Below, piece by piece: positions 51,243-63,630 of a stretch of DNA of 64,000 bases. This DNA comes from Tubiluchus corallicola (taxonomy: Eukaryota; Priapulida; Priapulimorpha; Priapulimorphida; Tubiluchidae). How positions within the stretch are numbered: the stretch's first letter is position 1; each line of letters starts with the position of its first letter. Both the position numbers and the translations under genes were made by a program. Below the pieces are notes generated by a model that did no database searches, was not told the DNA's origin, and saw nothing but the letters and a program-made list of their open reading frames with translations. The stretch covers positions 1-64,000 of the forward strand of contig JAQGDQ010000582.1 in NCBI GenBank assembly GCA_030141605.1, read 5' to 3'.

Positions 51243-54200
51243 CAGATATACAACCATTAAAAGAGCCAAGATTGACTCATTTGAGGACCATCAGATCAAG
51301 TCCACGCATAAACTATTCAATAGATGCTTCTTCAAAAGAGATTCTAGATCAGAATCGGAATGGTGTCATAAGTAAAACTGGAAGCAATTACATTGGTAAT
51401 ACATGTTGTCATCAATGTTGTTTTGCAAATTATGATGATAGAATCATATCAAGATTTTAAAACTGATCTTTAAGTTTTTCTACCATTTGAATTAATGTAC
51501 TTGTGTTTCTGTTCATTTACAGTTTGTTTGTCTTTCCATCCATTCATTAAATCACTCGTGCTTTCAATTATATGTGACTGTATTCTTTCATTGATTAATT
51601 TATTCATTCATTCACTTTATTTGTGTATGCACACAATCATTCACTACTCATCCTTTCCCATCCTCCCACTTACTCACCCACCCTCTGGTTTATTTGAGTG
51701 CATGTACACGTACCGTCTATCCATTTTTCAATGTATTCATTTAGTAATTTACCTATGTATTCAGCCATTCATTCATTTGGTCGTTTTGTTATTCATTCAC
51801 TCATTTATTCTTTCAGTCAATCAATCACTCTTTATAAGTTATGCATTCATTCAACCACTCATTTAGTCTAATCAAACACGGGTAGAATAAACATGTTGAT
51901 ATGGCTATGTTTATCAATGAACTACACAATGTTTTGATTTTCAAAATTTAAAATAAGTTGAGTCACCTCTGTTTTGACACTTTTGTAGGTATACCTTATG
52001 ATTCCAAACAAACTGGATCTTTGAATATTCCTGCCAGTTACAAACGTCTGGAAGAACTTCTTTCAACAACCAGAGTAAACTTTTGGGACCAAGATTCTGT
52101 GAGCTGGGAGATTGGAAACAAATGGAAAACATTATCTGTGCTTCCAAACTGGTATCTTGCAAATGGTTCAAACTTAACCACTTTGCAGTTGAGAACTAGA
52201 CGTTGGTTCAGAAATTCTCCCAGTGAATTCTACACATTGTCACAAGCTTGCCAGAGAAATTCTGTTGAGTCTTGTAGGAGAAATTCTTCAGAAACACAAA
52301 AGTGTCCAAAGTCATTGAGATTAATTACAGGTGATGCTAATAATGTTGATCGTTCTGCTCGAGAGGACAAGCCTTCTGACAAGCCTGTTTCACAGGGTAA
52401 GCCTAATCCAATAATTGTGCTCCAAGAACCAAATACACATGTTAATCTTCCGCTACTAAGTGATAGTTTCAAAAGTGCCAGTGAAACTCACCTAGATACA
52501 GACATGGATCCTATTTTTGCTGTCTTGCAAAATACAAGGCATAAAGTCAAGCGTTCTGACAGCCGATCATATGCCAGGTCTTTGAGAAAGACTGGAAGAC
52601 TGAATCAGGGAATTCTTTCTATTAAAGCAGAAGTTCACGGCCAGAAGGGTAAGTCCTTTCAAGCTGCTGACGAATGCAATGTCATAGAAAGTTCAAAACA
52701 TAAAACTGTATTTCACACATATGCCAGTGGAATGTTTAAGCATTTGCAACCTAATGGTATTGCAAACAGCAGAAGTCAGACTGATCAGTCTAGTCAAACT
52801 AACAATAGATGTAATAATAATGTTGATGAAAGATATAGTGCATATAAACCATATCCTCAACAAGAAAGTAAATATGGCGACAGTAGTAACAATAAGCTGC
52901 TGGCAAAGGTGATCCAGTCAAACTCAACGAATAACAAAAAGGAAGAATTGAAGTTACCCTGTTATTTAGAGCCAAGTCCAAATGAAAAGGAACGACGGGC
53001 TAGTGGTTCCTCTCAAATTAGCGGTGATTCCGGTATATCAAATGGTGATGACAACAACATGACTAGCAGAGTTGCTAGAGTTACAGAAAAACTAAAAGCA
53101 AAAGAAAGTACCAGACAGGATTCATCCTCTCACCCCAACACATCTGTTTGTCGGAACAGCTGCGCCAAACAATCTTATTACGAAACCATATATCCTGAGA
53201 AAACATATCTTTTAAAAGAATTTGACTCTGCCAAAGACAAAAGAATTTCACAGACAGATCAAGCTATTGAGAACAGTTCGTATGTTACCAGTGAAAACTT
53301 AAAAGAGGCAGAAAGGCAAAAAAAGTGTAACTGCTGTGGACACAGTGTGGGAGAGCAGAGAACCCTAAGTCGGGAAAGTTCTTGTTCAAGTATAGGTGCT
53401 TTACTCAACTTTAGCTGTGATTCTGAACAATTTCACGTAAATTTGGGTTCAAAGGAAGAGTTTCAATCAGCCAGAAAATGTTTTGATCATGTTCCAAAAT
53501 GCTGTCATGACAATGGAGAGAAGGTGCAAGAGATGGATGCAAAATCACTGGAAGCAGACAGTACAGTTCTAAACAATGGGCAATGTGATATACTAAGATT
53601 TAATAAATTATCATTAAATACAGATGATGTTAATGAAATGCCTTCCAAAGAAGAAAAAGCTGTGCTTAAAAGTCCAAAAATAGAAAGTGATGACACACAC
53701 CCAGATCGTCCGAAAGGATGGTATGGAGTTGAAGCCACTACACCAACTACTACACCACTGCCAAATCATCGAATATCAGTGTATGAAAATGAAGCCATAA
53801 GAAAAGAAATAGAGGCCCGCAAAGTTATTGAATCTGAATCAAGTAGCTCTAATGAAGGAAATGGCAATACGTCACCTGATTACTCGAGGAAAGATGTCGT
53901 TGCAAAGCAAAGCAAACACGAAGCTGAGGTGTCAGTGAAACAGTTTGCACTTGGAGGGATCGGAAAAGTTAATACACTAGTAAAGCAGCAAAGAGAGATG
54001 ATCACTGATGAGTTGAAGTTCAAACTAATGCAAAGACAGTCCTCACAAACCAATGATGCTGCTACTAGTAAACAAGTTGACATCTCCAGAGAGAACATTC
54101 CTGATCACAAACCTTATACAACAAAGGCAGAGCAGCGCTCATTCAATGTTGATTATGAAACTGAATCTGACAGACTAGAAGAAGCAGAACAGGATGACAC

Positions 54201-57200
54201 TGAGGTTATACCAACAACAGTTATAGAAGAATTGTTTGACATTGAGGATAATCCTCGTGATTTTATCAATGTAAGTATCTTCCTTTTCAAATATTATGTT
54301 ATAAGACTACTATTTCTCAACATTTAATAAATATCCTGTCTGTTCAGAGAATAAGCAAATTCAGTGTACTTACAGATGATATTTGACATGTTGACAAAGT
54401 GAATCTTATTTATATTTTTTAGGAACCACTGGATGGTGAAAAGACAATTGCGGATGATGGTCATGTGGTTGATACATTATCAGCGAGTTCTGAGAACACA
54501 CCATTCTGTGCGCCTCCTCCGGTGCCGCCGCCACCACCACCACCAAGCCCTCCTCTGTCACGACCACCAAGTGGAACTTCCATCAGCATAAAGTCAGTGT
54601 CACCCTCCTCAACTGTGCGTTCTGATAAATGGTATCAGCTACCAGAACATACGAAAAAAGCTGCTCCATTCGTGACAACAGAAGCAATTAAAAGCGTGAC
54701 CTTGAGAAAGGCCACCTTGAAAAATAATGGTGAGTTCAAAATTATTTTTTTAAATTTTAATGTGGACAAATTAAGAGAGAAATGTGGAAAAATTAACTTT
54801 AATGTATTGCGTTCAACATGACTGCAGTGATTATTAGGTCTTTTTTTACTTGTGTGAAATGCGACCTTATATGTTCTTATTGTTTATGCGGTTGTTAAGC
54901 TTTCTGGAACAATAATTATTTGAACCATAATGATAAATCTTCACTGTTTTTTTCTATAATGTATGACTTGGGTTAGGCTATTCATTTATTGAGAGACTTG
55001 TAATCTTCGATCATGGCAGTCAAGTGCATGATTTCTGTGTGAGAAAAAATTGCCGAAATACCTCAATTAAAACAGGGATAATATCAAAATTGCAGATCAT
55101 TAAGGTCAAAATAGGTAAAAAGGGTCACAATTTAAAGTGTGCAGCAAAATGTAGCAATGAGGTGATAGGCTTTTATTAATGAAGTCCTTGGAAAGAAAAC
55201 ACACACTGACACAACAAGTTCAAGGTCAACTACTTGAAAATGTAATATTCTTTCTCCTGTGTGGTACACATCATTATTATGTTAAGTCAAAAGAATGCGA
55301 AAAAAATGTGGCTGACTCGGGCTGCAATGGAGATTACTGAAGGTCTCTTTGCCCATGATACATACAGAGCTGGATTACCCTGTAGGCTAACATGGGCTGC
55401 AGCCTAGGGCTTCTCAAGCTTGTGTGCCCATACTTTGCGTTACTAACTTTAAAAAAGGAGGCCAAGAAGTCTGAAAATTCAATTTTTGTGGCTCCTCGAT
55501 TGAGATAAAGGATTCCTGTTTTATCAGAAGCCTTTTATTTGAGACAAAGGGCCCCTTTTTGTTGAAGCCCACAGTTATGCATTTGTTGCAAAAATATATC
55601 ACAAGTAAAAAATATTCGAAACAAGTGCGAGCAAATTAGAGGGTGGCTCCGTGTAAGGGGGCCCAAAATTTCATTAGACTAGGGACTCAACGGGTCATAA
55701 TCTGGCTCTGGATACATACAAGAGTAAAGTCTTAAGTCAGTGGCATCAAATGGCAGTAAAAAGTTAACTTACTTAGTCACTAACAGATATAGGCAGTATA
55801 GAGAAATTTGATATATTCATTAAGATTAGCCGTGACTCCAGGAAAAAGACGTGCATATAAGGAGGGCTGGTTCTATGTAGTTGGATGCTCTAGGCAAAAG
55901 TGTTTTTAGTGCTCACTCCTCAATGGTCAACCCCTTCCCCCACAGTCCCCACCAAGCTCCCAATGTTAATTTTTTCTTGTATAATATTATAATATAGTGT
56001 AATGGTATCTGTATGTTAGGCTTAAAAAAGTATTATAGTGTTTTAATTAAGTGTTGTTAATTATCTATCTACAACATGTGCTGGTTCAATTTGAAATTGA
56101 ATTTATGACTGCGGACTGGAATTTTAAATTTGTTTTATGACCCTAGTGTACTCTATTTGCCTCGTCATCCTTTTTATCTTTCGTTTCCTGTATTCCGCCC
56201 TGAACGTTTCATCGATTCTTATAGGTGTATCTGCCATAGTGTAAAAATTGTAAGATGTTTTTATTAAACCTTCTAATAGAAATTGTGGGCAAAAGCAGGG
56301 CAAAGCGTCTTTAAAATCTTTGCGTCATGTCTGCGCGAAATGACGTAATCTTAGGAAGCCAGACAAAGGAAAAGTATAATGTGTTTTGCTATGGTAAGAC
56401 ACTTGCTGGCATCAATGAAATACTTTTGACAAGAAAACAACGCAACTTGTTCTTTTTATTTAATTAGTGTTGTGCACTTAAGGAATGACACATGCATTAT
56501 ACTTTTACTTAAACTACACACAAAATTTGGCGCTCTAGGCAACTGTTTTAACTTCGTTTTTATTTAAAGCGTAAAATACAAATACAAATATGATAAAGCA
56601 ATGGATTTTGTAAATACAGTAGTCATTACTTGTATTTTAAAAAAAATTTCACATATATATTCGACTATCTGTTGAAATCCACTAAAAATACAAACTCATA
56701 CACGTCCCCCCGTTATTAACAATTAGCAAAGATAATTAGAAATTACTTAATTCAAGACACATAACCTATGTGTGATTATACAGCCACGTTCAACTAACTC
56801 AGTGGTTATTACTGTCATTCAACAAGTCTGACACATTGGTATCAATTACAGGCCTAACTACCATCTATGGCACATTGTATGCCAGTGACCCTTTGCACCA
56901 CATAGAGTGCACGTGCTGTGAAATGCAGGGCACTGTTTGACTGGGTGACTCTTGCCACACCGAACACAATCTTGAGTCATTTTTTGGCAGCCCTTTTCTC
57001 CGGGATTAACCATGGGTTTATTTTTACCACGTGCACTAGATGGTTTTGCATTGGCAAATTTATCTTTTGCACCGCTGGCTGCGTTGCCTTCTTGTATGGA
57101 GTCTTGATTTCGTTTGGCAGATTCCAGACTCTGACACAATGTGACTGCATCATCAAGAGTTATGTTGGGCGTCGCCAAAAGTTTCTGGACAGTTTCCTTA

Positions 57201-58955
57201 TCTCGAAGACCTGTGACAATTCTATCTCGAATCAACGAGTCATGTAGATCTCCAAACGCGCATGACTTAGCCAACTGTCTCAATTCACATAAATATTCGC
57301 TGAAAGACTCGCCTTTCTGCTGTGATCGTAAGAAAAATGTGCGCCGCTCGATTACCAGATTGACAAGACCACAGACATGTTCCTCTAGCTTACGCAAAAT
57401 TCCAGCAACATTATGTTTTTGATCTGCTGCTAGCCCAAGATTCTCAATGGTTCTGAGTGTATCATCACTCACATTGACAATTAGTGCATCGTATTGAGTT
57501 TGCTCAGTGTGATCTGCAAGACCAGATAGCCTAAAATATGCGTCCCACTTTACTTTCCACGTACGAAATGCTTCTGCTCTATGTACGGATAAGTCTAACA
57601 ATGTCGGCCGTGCTATAGCAGCTGAACGTAAGTCAAATCTCGGCTCTGCATTATCAACATTACCAACATCACCTTTATTAATATTAGCGCCCGCCATTCC
57701 AGCTATTCTAAATTAATTGTGAACTTATCTCACTGGTAGATTCAGGAAGCTTTAGTCCTGTTATGACGAACAACACACAAATGGTATTGTGTATACTTTG
57801 CAAATGGTATGATCAAATTTTTCACCGATCAAAGTTTAGCACAACTCGTTCAATACTGATTTGCACGTGCTACAAAAGACCAAAGTCCCTTTGAATCTTA
57901 CATCCTGTCGACTGCGCCATCTTTTAACTTCGTTTTTATTTAAAACGTAAAATGCAAATATAATAAAGCAAAGGATTTTGTAAATATAGTAGTCATTACT
58001 TGTATTTTAAAAAAAATTGTTCACGTATGTATTCGACCATTTTTTGATATATATCCACTGAAAATACAAACTAACACAGCAACTGCCTAGTTTGTAGTGT
58101 TACAGCCAACCCTGCAAATAATGTGGCACCATGTCACAAGAGAACGTAGAAGGTCATGATGCAGTTGACACGGGTCACGTACCAATAAGTAATCACCCAG
58201 AATTATGAAGTTCGGTTAAAATTATATAATTGTTACTCAATCCTGTTTCATTAATTAGGCGCGACAATAAAAATAGCTACAAATTGTCACAGTTCAGTGC
58301 ACAAAACCTTGAATATTTCAAATTTACCTGCAGCAGATTCACTGCACGATAAAAGATATTGGAAGTCCTAAAAACTGGATACATCGACTATAGGTTATTG
58401 CGGACAAATAATTAATAATATTGTTGGTCTGTTTATGCAGACATATATTTAATAATCTATATTTATTCTCGTGTATTGACTGTTCAAACAGACAATTTAG
58501 CGCGCCTAGATTCAGGCACGTCAACAGGGGTGGGGTGAGGGAGCGGAGGGGGCTAGGGGGCTTGATTCCATGCCCTTTTTGTTCTTCATGTCGAAAGTTC
58601 ACTTTAGAAAGAATAAAAAAATTTTGACAGAAGAAAATTATCACTTGGTTTAGACTATTTTTTCTAATAAAACTGAAGTACTATTCAAAAAGTGTGAATG
58701 GTAGTAGGAACCCACCGCCTTCTTTTTGCAGGGGGCCCACAAATTATGAATGTAGGTAGAAATAGTACAGATAAATATATCGCAATAAAAAGGACAGCCG
58801 TGACATTTTTCAATTTTTCCATTATTTGCCATTTTTCATATGCTTTTTTCTTTTTTTGTTTAAATATTATTATTAACTGTAATATTTTCATCTTGCCTTT
58901 TAACGTGTCCGTAACCCTATGTATATTAGTTGCGCCGACTAAAATATGCAGCCAC

Positions 58956-59023
<68 letters not shown>

Positions 59024-61620
59024 CATCATTCTTGAAACAAATTAAAGGAAAACTCAACACAAAAAGAAAACTACTATTATATAAAACCATGGTCTTGCCC
59101 CACTTAACCTATGGCTGCCACCTACTTTCAAATATCTCTAAAACTTCTCGAAACAGGTTAGAAGTGGCCCAAAATTACGCTTGAAACGCCTCATTCACAA
59201 CAAGAGCAAAGTACTCAGACACAGCAAACAGAGGAAGAACTAAAAACACACACTGTAGAATCGAGTTTCCAATATCATTAACCAGTTTCCTTTATAAATG
59301 ATTAAATGATTTAATGCCAGCTTTCAGTGCCAATCAGATTCCATTTACAGTCGAAAAAACGTAAACCAAGGAACACACAGCACTAAACAAATAAACACAA
59401 ATAATATATATGGACACAATTCTGTCTGCATAGCGGCAATAAATACATGGAATGTAATTGTAAAATATAATTGTAAAATCTGCAGTGAGTCTACAAATAA
59501 TTAAAAAATGAACTGAAAAATACTGTACTAGCCTTCAAAAAAACTAATATGAAAAGATCAAATCGTAACTTATTGTTATCATCAACGTTTACCCAGTAGT
59601 GTGTAGTCAGTGGCAGATCAAAAACCTCTCATACATTTACATCACATCAACAAACTAAAACCCACTACACACAAAAAATTCAAGTCACCAACACAACACA
59701 CCAATCAAGCACCCAATTTCAATTTCATACGTTTAATATTTTACAAAAAACTGTTTTGCTAATTTTGTAGATATGTCTTATGTAGATATGTAATTAATTA
59801 CAACCTCACTTGTGCTTTCAATTGTATATACAGTAAAGACAGGGCACGGGAGTTTTATGGGAGTCCTAATTCTTTCTTGTTGAGCCTTACGCTTTCTAAA
59901 GTCTGTGCACGTCTCTGCCTAGATTTGTACTTAGTCAGCTGATTTACTGTTTAGTAACTGGCCTTTGTACCTTCAAAAAGTACGCTGATAGCCTCGATGA
60001 TAATAAACTCATCAATGAGGAAGTTTAAGTAGCTTAAGTACAAAGTGTGCGCCACGTTTAGACAGACTGAAGGCACATTAAAGACTGCCATTCGTTCATA
60101 AACTTTTGGGACGTTTCCAGTACATCGTTCTCAAGGAATCCGCGTGCCCAGTGACTTCAAAATTACTTCTAATGAACTAAATTAGTGAGCGCAAAACAAA
60201 TGTTTGCCGGAACCTAAATTACTCACACGGAGAGCAAAGGTTGTTTACGGGCTCTGCAGTTGTGTTCGAGTTCAATTTTTTCGGGTCTTGATTGTAGAAC
60301 AATTTACTTTTAACGTGAAGCAATTACTCGTGTTGGAAAATTACCGAATGATAACAGGTGGAAAATTGTTGTTTCAGAAAACAGAAGCTAAATTTTCGAG
60401 TTATTGTGTTGTGTTATTGTTGTTATTATTATTGTTTGCGCTACATTCATTGTCTACATCAGTTCTGTAAAAGTGTGCAATTAATCAGTTCCAGTAGCAC
60501 AGTTCTTTCCTCACTCTTGCACATCAGTAGCTTCGAGTGTTTTAACTCTAGTGTTTAAATAATCATTAAATTCAACTAGAAAGCCAATATGGCTGGTGCA
60601 AATGAAACTTCTCGGGAAAACTTGGGTAAGAAATGTTATAATGAATTGGTGATGATCGTGATGCTGGTGATGACAAAAATGATGACGATGAGAATGGTGG
60701 TGATGATGATGATGATGAAAATGATGAGGAACATGATAATTGTGATGATGACAAAGAATATGACTATATATGATGATGATGATGATGGTAATGACAACTC
60801 TTATGATGATCACTATTTTGACAACAACGATTGCATCTGTGATGGCAGCGATGACGATTGTGATAATGGTGATGATGATGATGATGATGATGATACTTTT
60901 AAAACCGATGGTGAAGATGAACATCATAATGATAATGATGTCGGCGGTAGCGACAGCGATAATGACATTAGTTACCGTGGATTTCGCATTTTGTCTATTT
61001 TCTGTTTCACTGTATTTCTGTTGTAGCTGAGTGAACCAAAAGTGAAAATTGAACGTTAGCATGAGTACTTTACCCAGCAAAGATGATTGATCACATTTGT
61101 TTGTTTTATTTAGATAATGGCATGAACCAAGTCCCTAATCTTGATCTAATAAACGAACTCAAGCTCAAGTCTGGAGTACCGATCAGTCAATTAAAAGAGG
61201 ATCAGATTAAACGGAACAAAGCAATGGTGGGTTTGAGACTCAGAGATCCTGCTAGTGCGCTTATCATTTCTCACCCGTGTTCACCTTAGCTTATTAAAAT
61301 TAATAAAGTTGAAGCGATCGTTTAAACTGTAATGCACTTGAAACCAAGAGATTCGTTATTAGGGCCTTTCAATGTTTCATCTCTTCAAGTGATGCAAACT
61401 TTTCATTACAATTTTTAAACGACAGTATAGCTCTTGACCTTTACTGAGAACTTGCTGGTTAAATCATGTACAATGTTTTGTACTGGATAAAACAAAATTA
61501 GTCCTTTAACTGAAAACTAGGATGACAAAAAGAAGAGATGACTTTTAGCATCTTCAGCTTAAAACCTCTTTCTGGTTAATGCATCTTTTAAGGACAGCCT
61601 CACTCCTATCTGCTTCCCTC

Positions 61621-61656
<36 letters not shown>

Positions 61657-62046
61657 CCCACCGTATCTCCTCCCCTCTCTCTCTCTTTCGCTTTTCTCTT
61701 TCTTTCTCTCTCTTTCTACTTCTGCATTTTTATTCACTGTTTTTCTTTCACTCTCTCTGTTTCTTTCTCTTTCTTTTCTTTTGCTTTCTCTCTTTCAAAG
61801 TAAAAAATCCTTCTCTCTTCCTGCCTGCCATGCCTCAATTCTATCTCTCTCATAATGTCTTGTATTTTTCAGCATTCTACAGAGAACATTGATCCAATTG
61901 ATCTGAGTGATTTTACGATGGAGAAGTTTCTGGACAAAGTACCTGAAGTGACAAAAGACGGGCACTCAATTCCTCCCTGGAAGCGACAAATGATGGCGAG
62001 AAAAGAAGCAGAACGAGCAAAGAATGCTGAAGAAGAACGACGCAAG
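51243..62046 (+). CDS. Espin/forked-like actin-bundling protein (five exons, both ends incomplete)
   Basis: Exons 51243-51395, 51989-54270, 54423-54729, 61114-61226 and 61873-62046 join with matching phases (1, 0, 1, 0) and give about 1,010 residues. Exon 2 is a 2.28-kb Ser/Asn/Lys-rich, probably disordered segment. Exon 3 carries a proline-rich run (PPPVPPPPPPPSPPL) of the kind that binds SH3 domains or profilin. Exon 5 carries the family's signature: P-x4-D-G-x2-IPPWKRQMMARK followed by a charged helix ending EEERRK. In espin this motif opens the C-terminal actin-bundling module of hair-cell and brush-border bundles; in flies the relative is forked. The N-terminal ankyrin repeats and the last part of the bundling module are not in view. 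The exon 5 donor (AAG|GTGCAC) is weak, and no phase-0 continuation was found before 64000. The 6.4-kb intron after exon 3 holds the LTR element. Confidence 0.8.
51500..51870. repeat. Imperfect ATTC/CATT tetranucleotide tract (espin-like intron)
   Basis: Repeated TTCATTCATT, CACTCATT and similar words. The 123-codon frame over it (Ile/His/Ser-rich) is an artefact. Confidence 0.9.
55365..55710. mobile_element. hAT-type MITE with perfect 8-base target duplication
   Basis: GATACATA at 55357-55364 is repeated at 55711-55718. The inner ends CAGAGCTGGATTA and TAATCTGGCTCTG are inverted. 346 bases, no transposase. It lies in the large espin-like intron. Confidence 0.93.
56544..58078 (-). mobile_element. 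Gag-only LTR retrotransposon, 1535 bases, with 5-base target duplication
   Basis: Two direct repeats of 159 bases, 56544-56702 and 57920-58078, are flanked by GCAAC at 56539-56543 and 58079-58083. On the minus strand the right copy is the 5' LTR and starts TGTTAGTTTG. Directly next to it lies a primer-binding site, TGGCGCAGTCGACAGGAT, resembling the complement of a tRNA-Ser 3' end, as in Mag-type Ty3/gypsy elements. A short polypurine tract (GGGGGGACG) sits next to the 3' LTR. The interior codes only for gag. The LTRs differ at a modest number of sites, so the insertion is not brand new. Confidence 0.93.
56858..57697 (-). CDS. Gag-like protein with two zinc knuckles
   Basis: 279 residues, intact, ATG to TAG, between the two LTRs on the element's coding strand. 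Residues about 30-200 match the retrotransposon gag pattern (a W-x5-Y motif near 50, EEH..., FSEYLCELRQLAKSC, then LRDRIVTGL-like RDRIVTGLRD). The C-terminus has CVRCGKSHPVKQC (C-x2-C-x3-H-x4-C) and CTLCGAKGHWHTMC (C-x2-C-x4-H-x4-C), zinc knuckles that bind nucleic acid. No protease, reverse transcriptase or integrase follows; only about 155 bases separate the stop from the 3' LTR. Gag would have to work with polymerase supplied by another element, or act alone. Confidence 0.92.
   Translation of the reverse strand: MAGANINKGDVGNVDNAEPRFDLRSAAIARPTLLDLSVHRAEAFRTWKVKWDAYFRLSGLADHTEQTQYDALIVNVSDDTLRTIENLGLAADQKHNVAGILRKLEEHVCGLVNLVIERRTFFLRSQQKGESFSEYLCELRQLAKSCAFGDLHDSLIRDRIVTGLRDKETVQKLLATPNITLDDAVTLCQSLESAKRNQDSIQEGNAASGAKDKFANAKPSSARGKNKPMVNPGEKGCQKMTQDCVRCGKSHPVKQCPAFHSTCTLCGAKGHWHTMCHRW
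58956..59022. repeat. (TA)n microsatellite
   Basis: About 33 uninterrupted TA units directly upstream of a LINE fragment. Confidence 0.98.
59030..59500 (+). mobile_element. LINE C-terminal fragment
   Basis: KTMVLPHLTYGCHLLSNISK, then RLEVAQNYALKRLI (with a frameshift), then a later AINTWN motif near 59440-59455. This is the order seen after the reverse transcriptase in jockey/L2-like elements. Stops show it is dead. Confidence 0.7.
60589..60625 (+). CDS. Candidate alternative first exon of the espin-like gene
   Basis: ATGGCTGGTGCAAATGAAAC opens a 12-codon frame (MAGANETSRENL) that ends at a strong donor, G|GTAAGA, in phase 1. The next exon, 61114-61226, is entered in phase 1, so splicing gives GAT and continues in frame into DNGMNQVPNL and the WKRQ module. 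Sequence before it (60200-60588) is less AT-rich, as for a promoter. Vertebrate espin is known to make short isoforms from internal starts. This exon is inferred from the sequence only. Confidence 0.5.
60640..60965. repeat. Imperfect GAT/ATG triplet tract
   Basis: GATGATGATG runs broken by variant triplets. Met/Asp-rich and His-rich frames are artefacts. It lies in the intron just after the candidate alternative first exon. Confidence 0.95.
61620..61800. repeat. CT-rich microsatellite before the WKRQ exon
   Basis: C11, then (CT)n, then mixed CTTT words. It ends about 70 bases upstream of the acceptor at 61872 and provides a very long polypyrimidine stretch. Confidence 0.95.
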
Positions 62047-62248
62047 GTGCACACTAATTATTACACTTATCTCAACAGTTTATTTTTGAAATATATTTGT
62101 ACAGTATTAGAATAAGGAGTTTAGGTACGTGATAGGTAAAGCAAAAGGAATGTAATTATTAGCAGTATGACATTATGACTCTTATGCATTGCTCTCCAAT
62201 CTTCCACATTTGCTTACAGAGCCTGTCAGTAATAGTATTTTGACACAA

Positions 62249-62625
62249 TAAGCCTTTTCACAGTTCCAGCGGTTGATGATATCGTGAAAAGGTCAAAGGT
62301 TAAGTGTACCAGACAATGCATTTGTGTATACTTGGCAATGCCCCGCAGTCCATGCTATTGAAATAGTAAGAGTTTTAACAGCTAGCCAGATTGTTGTTCT
62401 TGTTCCCAAGCAAGATCCTGCTAGTAAATCACTGTATGCACAGACTAATGCATAGTTAAGTAACATCCATATAAAACAACTGAAGTTACTGAACAAACGT
62501 GGCAGACGGCTTTGCTTTACCAACAGTTCACATGATGGTAGTGGTTACGATGCATTGCTGTGGTACACTTAATCTTTCACCTGCAACAACTGCACGTGTG
62601 CACAACGAAACTGTGAAAAGGCTTA
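62249..62625 (+). mobile_element. MITE family A, copy 3 (best preserved)
   Basis: Perfect 15-base inverted ends TAAGCCTTTTCACAG and CTGTGAAAAGGCTTA. The body matches copy 1 at 1173-1536 along its length. Confidence 0.9.
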
Positions 62626-62834
62626 GTCTTTAGTGTTAGTTAGCAGTTAGCAATTCAAGTGATGAGGCCATTGATGCACAGTGCATGTCTGTAGTTGGTT
62701 CAGGAATTCGTGGAAGGACTTGGAAAAGGTGTCTAGGTTTTGCTGATGATCGATTAGGAATAATGAAAAAATTTCGTTCTACTTTTCTCTTTCTCTCTCC
62801 CTCGCCTCTCTATTTATGTCTATTCTCTGGTCCT

Positions 62835-63630
62835 AGTGACCTCAAAGAGAACTCGGTGTCTAAGAGTGAACTAGACACTCTACTGAAAGCACATCTGAAT
62901 AGGCCTGTATCTGCTAGTGCTCCAGACTCAGTTTCATCGCAAAAGAAAAGCTGTGCAGAAGCAGCTAAACAGTTGTGATGAGAACTTCCAACTCTTAAAT
63001 TCAGGCAAACAGCGCTCGGGCGAGAAAGATGTTGCTGCTTTAAATGAAAGTGACGGATGCGTTGAAGTCAAAAAGCGCCGACGTCCACGGCTCGGGCAAA
63101 GCAACAGCCTTAAGTGATCACGAGATCAGCGACTGGAAGTTTGCTTCTCAAAACGAGTAAACCGCTTCGTAGAATATTCGCGACGCGTTTAGACCAGGAC
63201 ACGCAAGCGTCAGAAATTCAACGTTTCATAGATGAGTCGTGTGACATTTTCCGTTAGTGTTGAGCAGCTCAAGACTAATTATAACACGTACTTTTCTTTT
63301 GTTATTAGCTGCCACGGTACTGATGAGTACAATGAAATTATGAGCGCCGAATTATAGCCAGCAGGAACCTTAGTGAAACCATATTACGCACCAAAAATAG
63401 CAAAGAACAAAACTACTTTATCACAAACATTAACGCAAGAATCAAGACTGCCTTCTACCGGTAGTTCTAAACCGTCTTTATCCACTCACAGTGAAGGGCA
63501 AAGTGACAAACTCATCCATCATGTAACAGGTGGCGGTACCACTAACAGTTCAACTTATCTACCCAATGATGAGCTACAACTACAGCCAACTAGCGACTCT
63601 CAAGATAGCGAGCTATAATTGCAACTCTGT
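62835..63630 (+). mobile_element. Possible LINE ORF1 region, broken
   Basis: A string of protein-like pieces in different frames (KKRRRPRLGQSNSLK at about 63075-63114, SDHEISDWKFASQNE just after, and a Ser/Thr-rich piece at 63373-63618) precedes the LINE endonuclease. The first piece, beginning SDLKENSVSKSELDTLL after TCCTAG at 62835, could instead be a host exon, but its phase does not fit the espin-like exon before it (phase-0 reading gives an immediate TGA). Confidence 0.4.

Larger units (their letters stand above)
55862..58118. mobile_element. hAT-like element split by an LTR retrotransposon
   Basis: The left end GGGCTGGTTCTATG...GCTCTAGGCAA and the right end (in reverse GGGTTGGCTGTAAC...TTGCCTAGAGCGCC) resemble the long sub-terminal inverted repeats of CAGGGC-type hAT elements. 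The right end only becomes continuous when 56544-58078 plus one GCAAC copy is removed. No clear 8-base target duplication is left. Confidence 0.6.

Noticed and set aside
51495-51866. Ile/His/Ser-rich frame of 123 codons before the large espin-like exon
   Set aside because: It is an ATTC/CATT repeat tract inside an intron. The flanking exons already splice to each other in phase 1.
60511-61080. His/Ile-rich minus-strand frame and Asp/Met-rich plus-strand frame
   Set aside because: They are translations of the GAT triplet tract in the espin-like intron.
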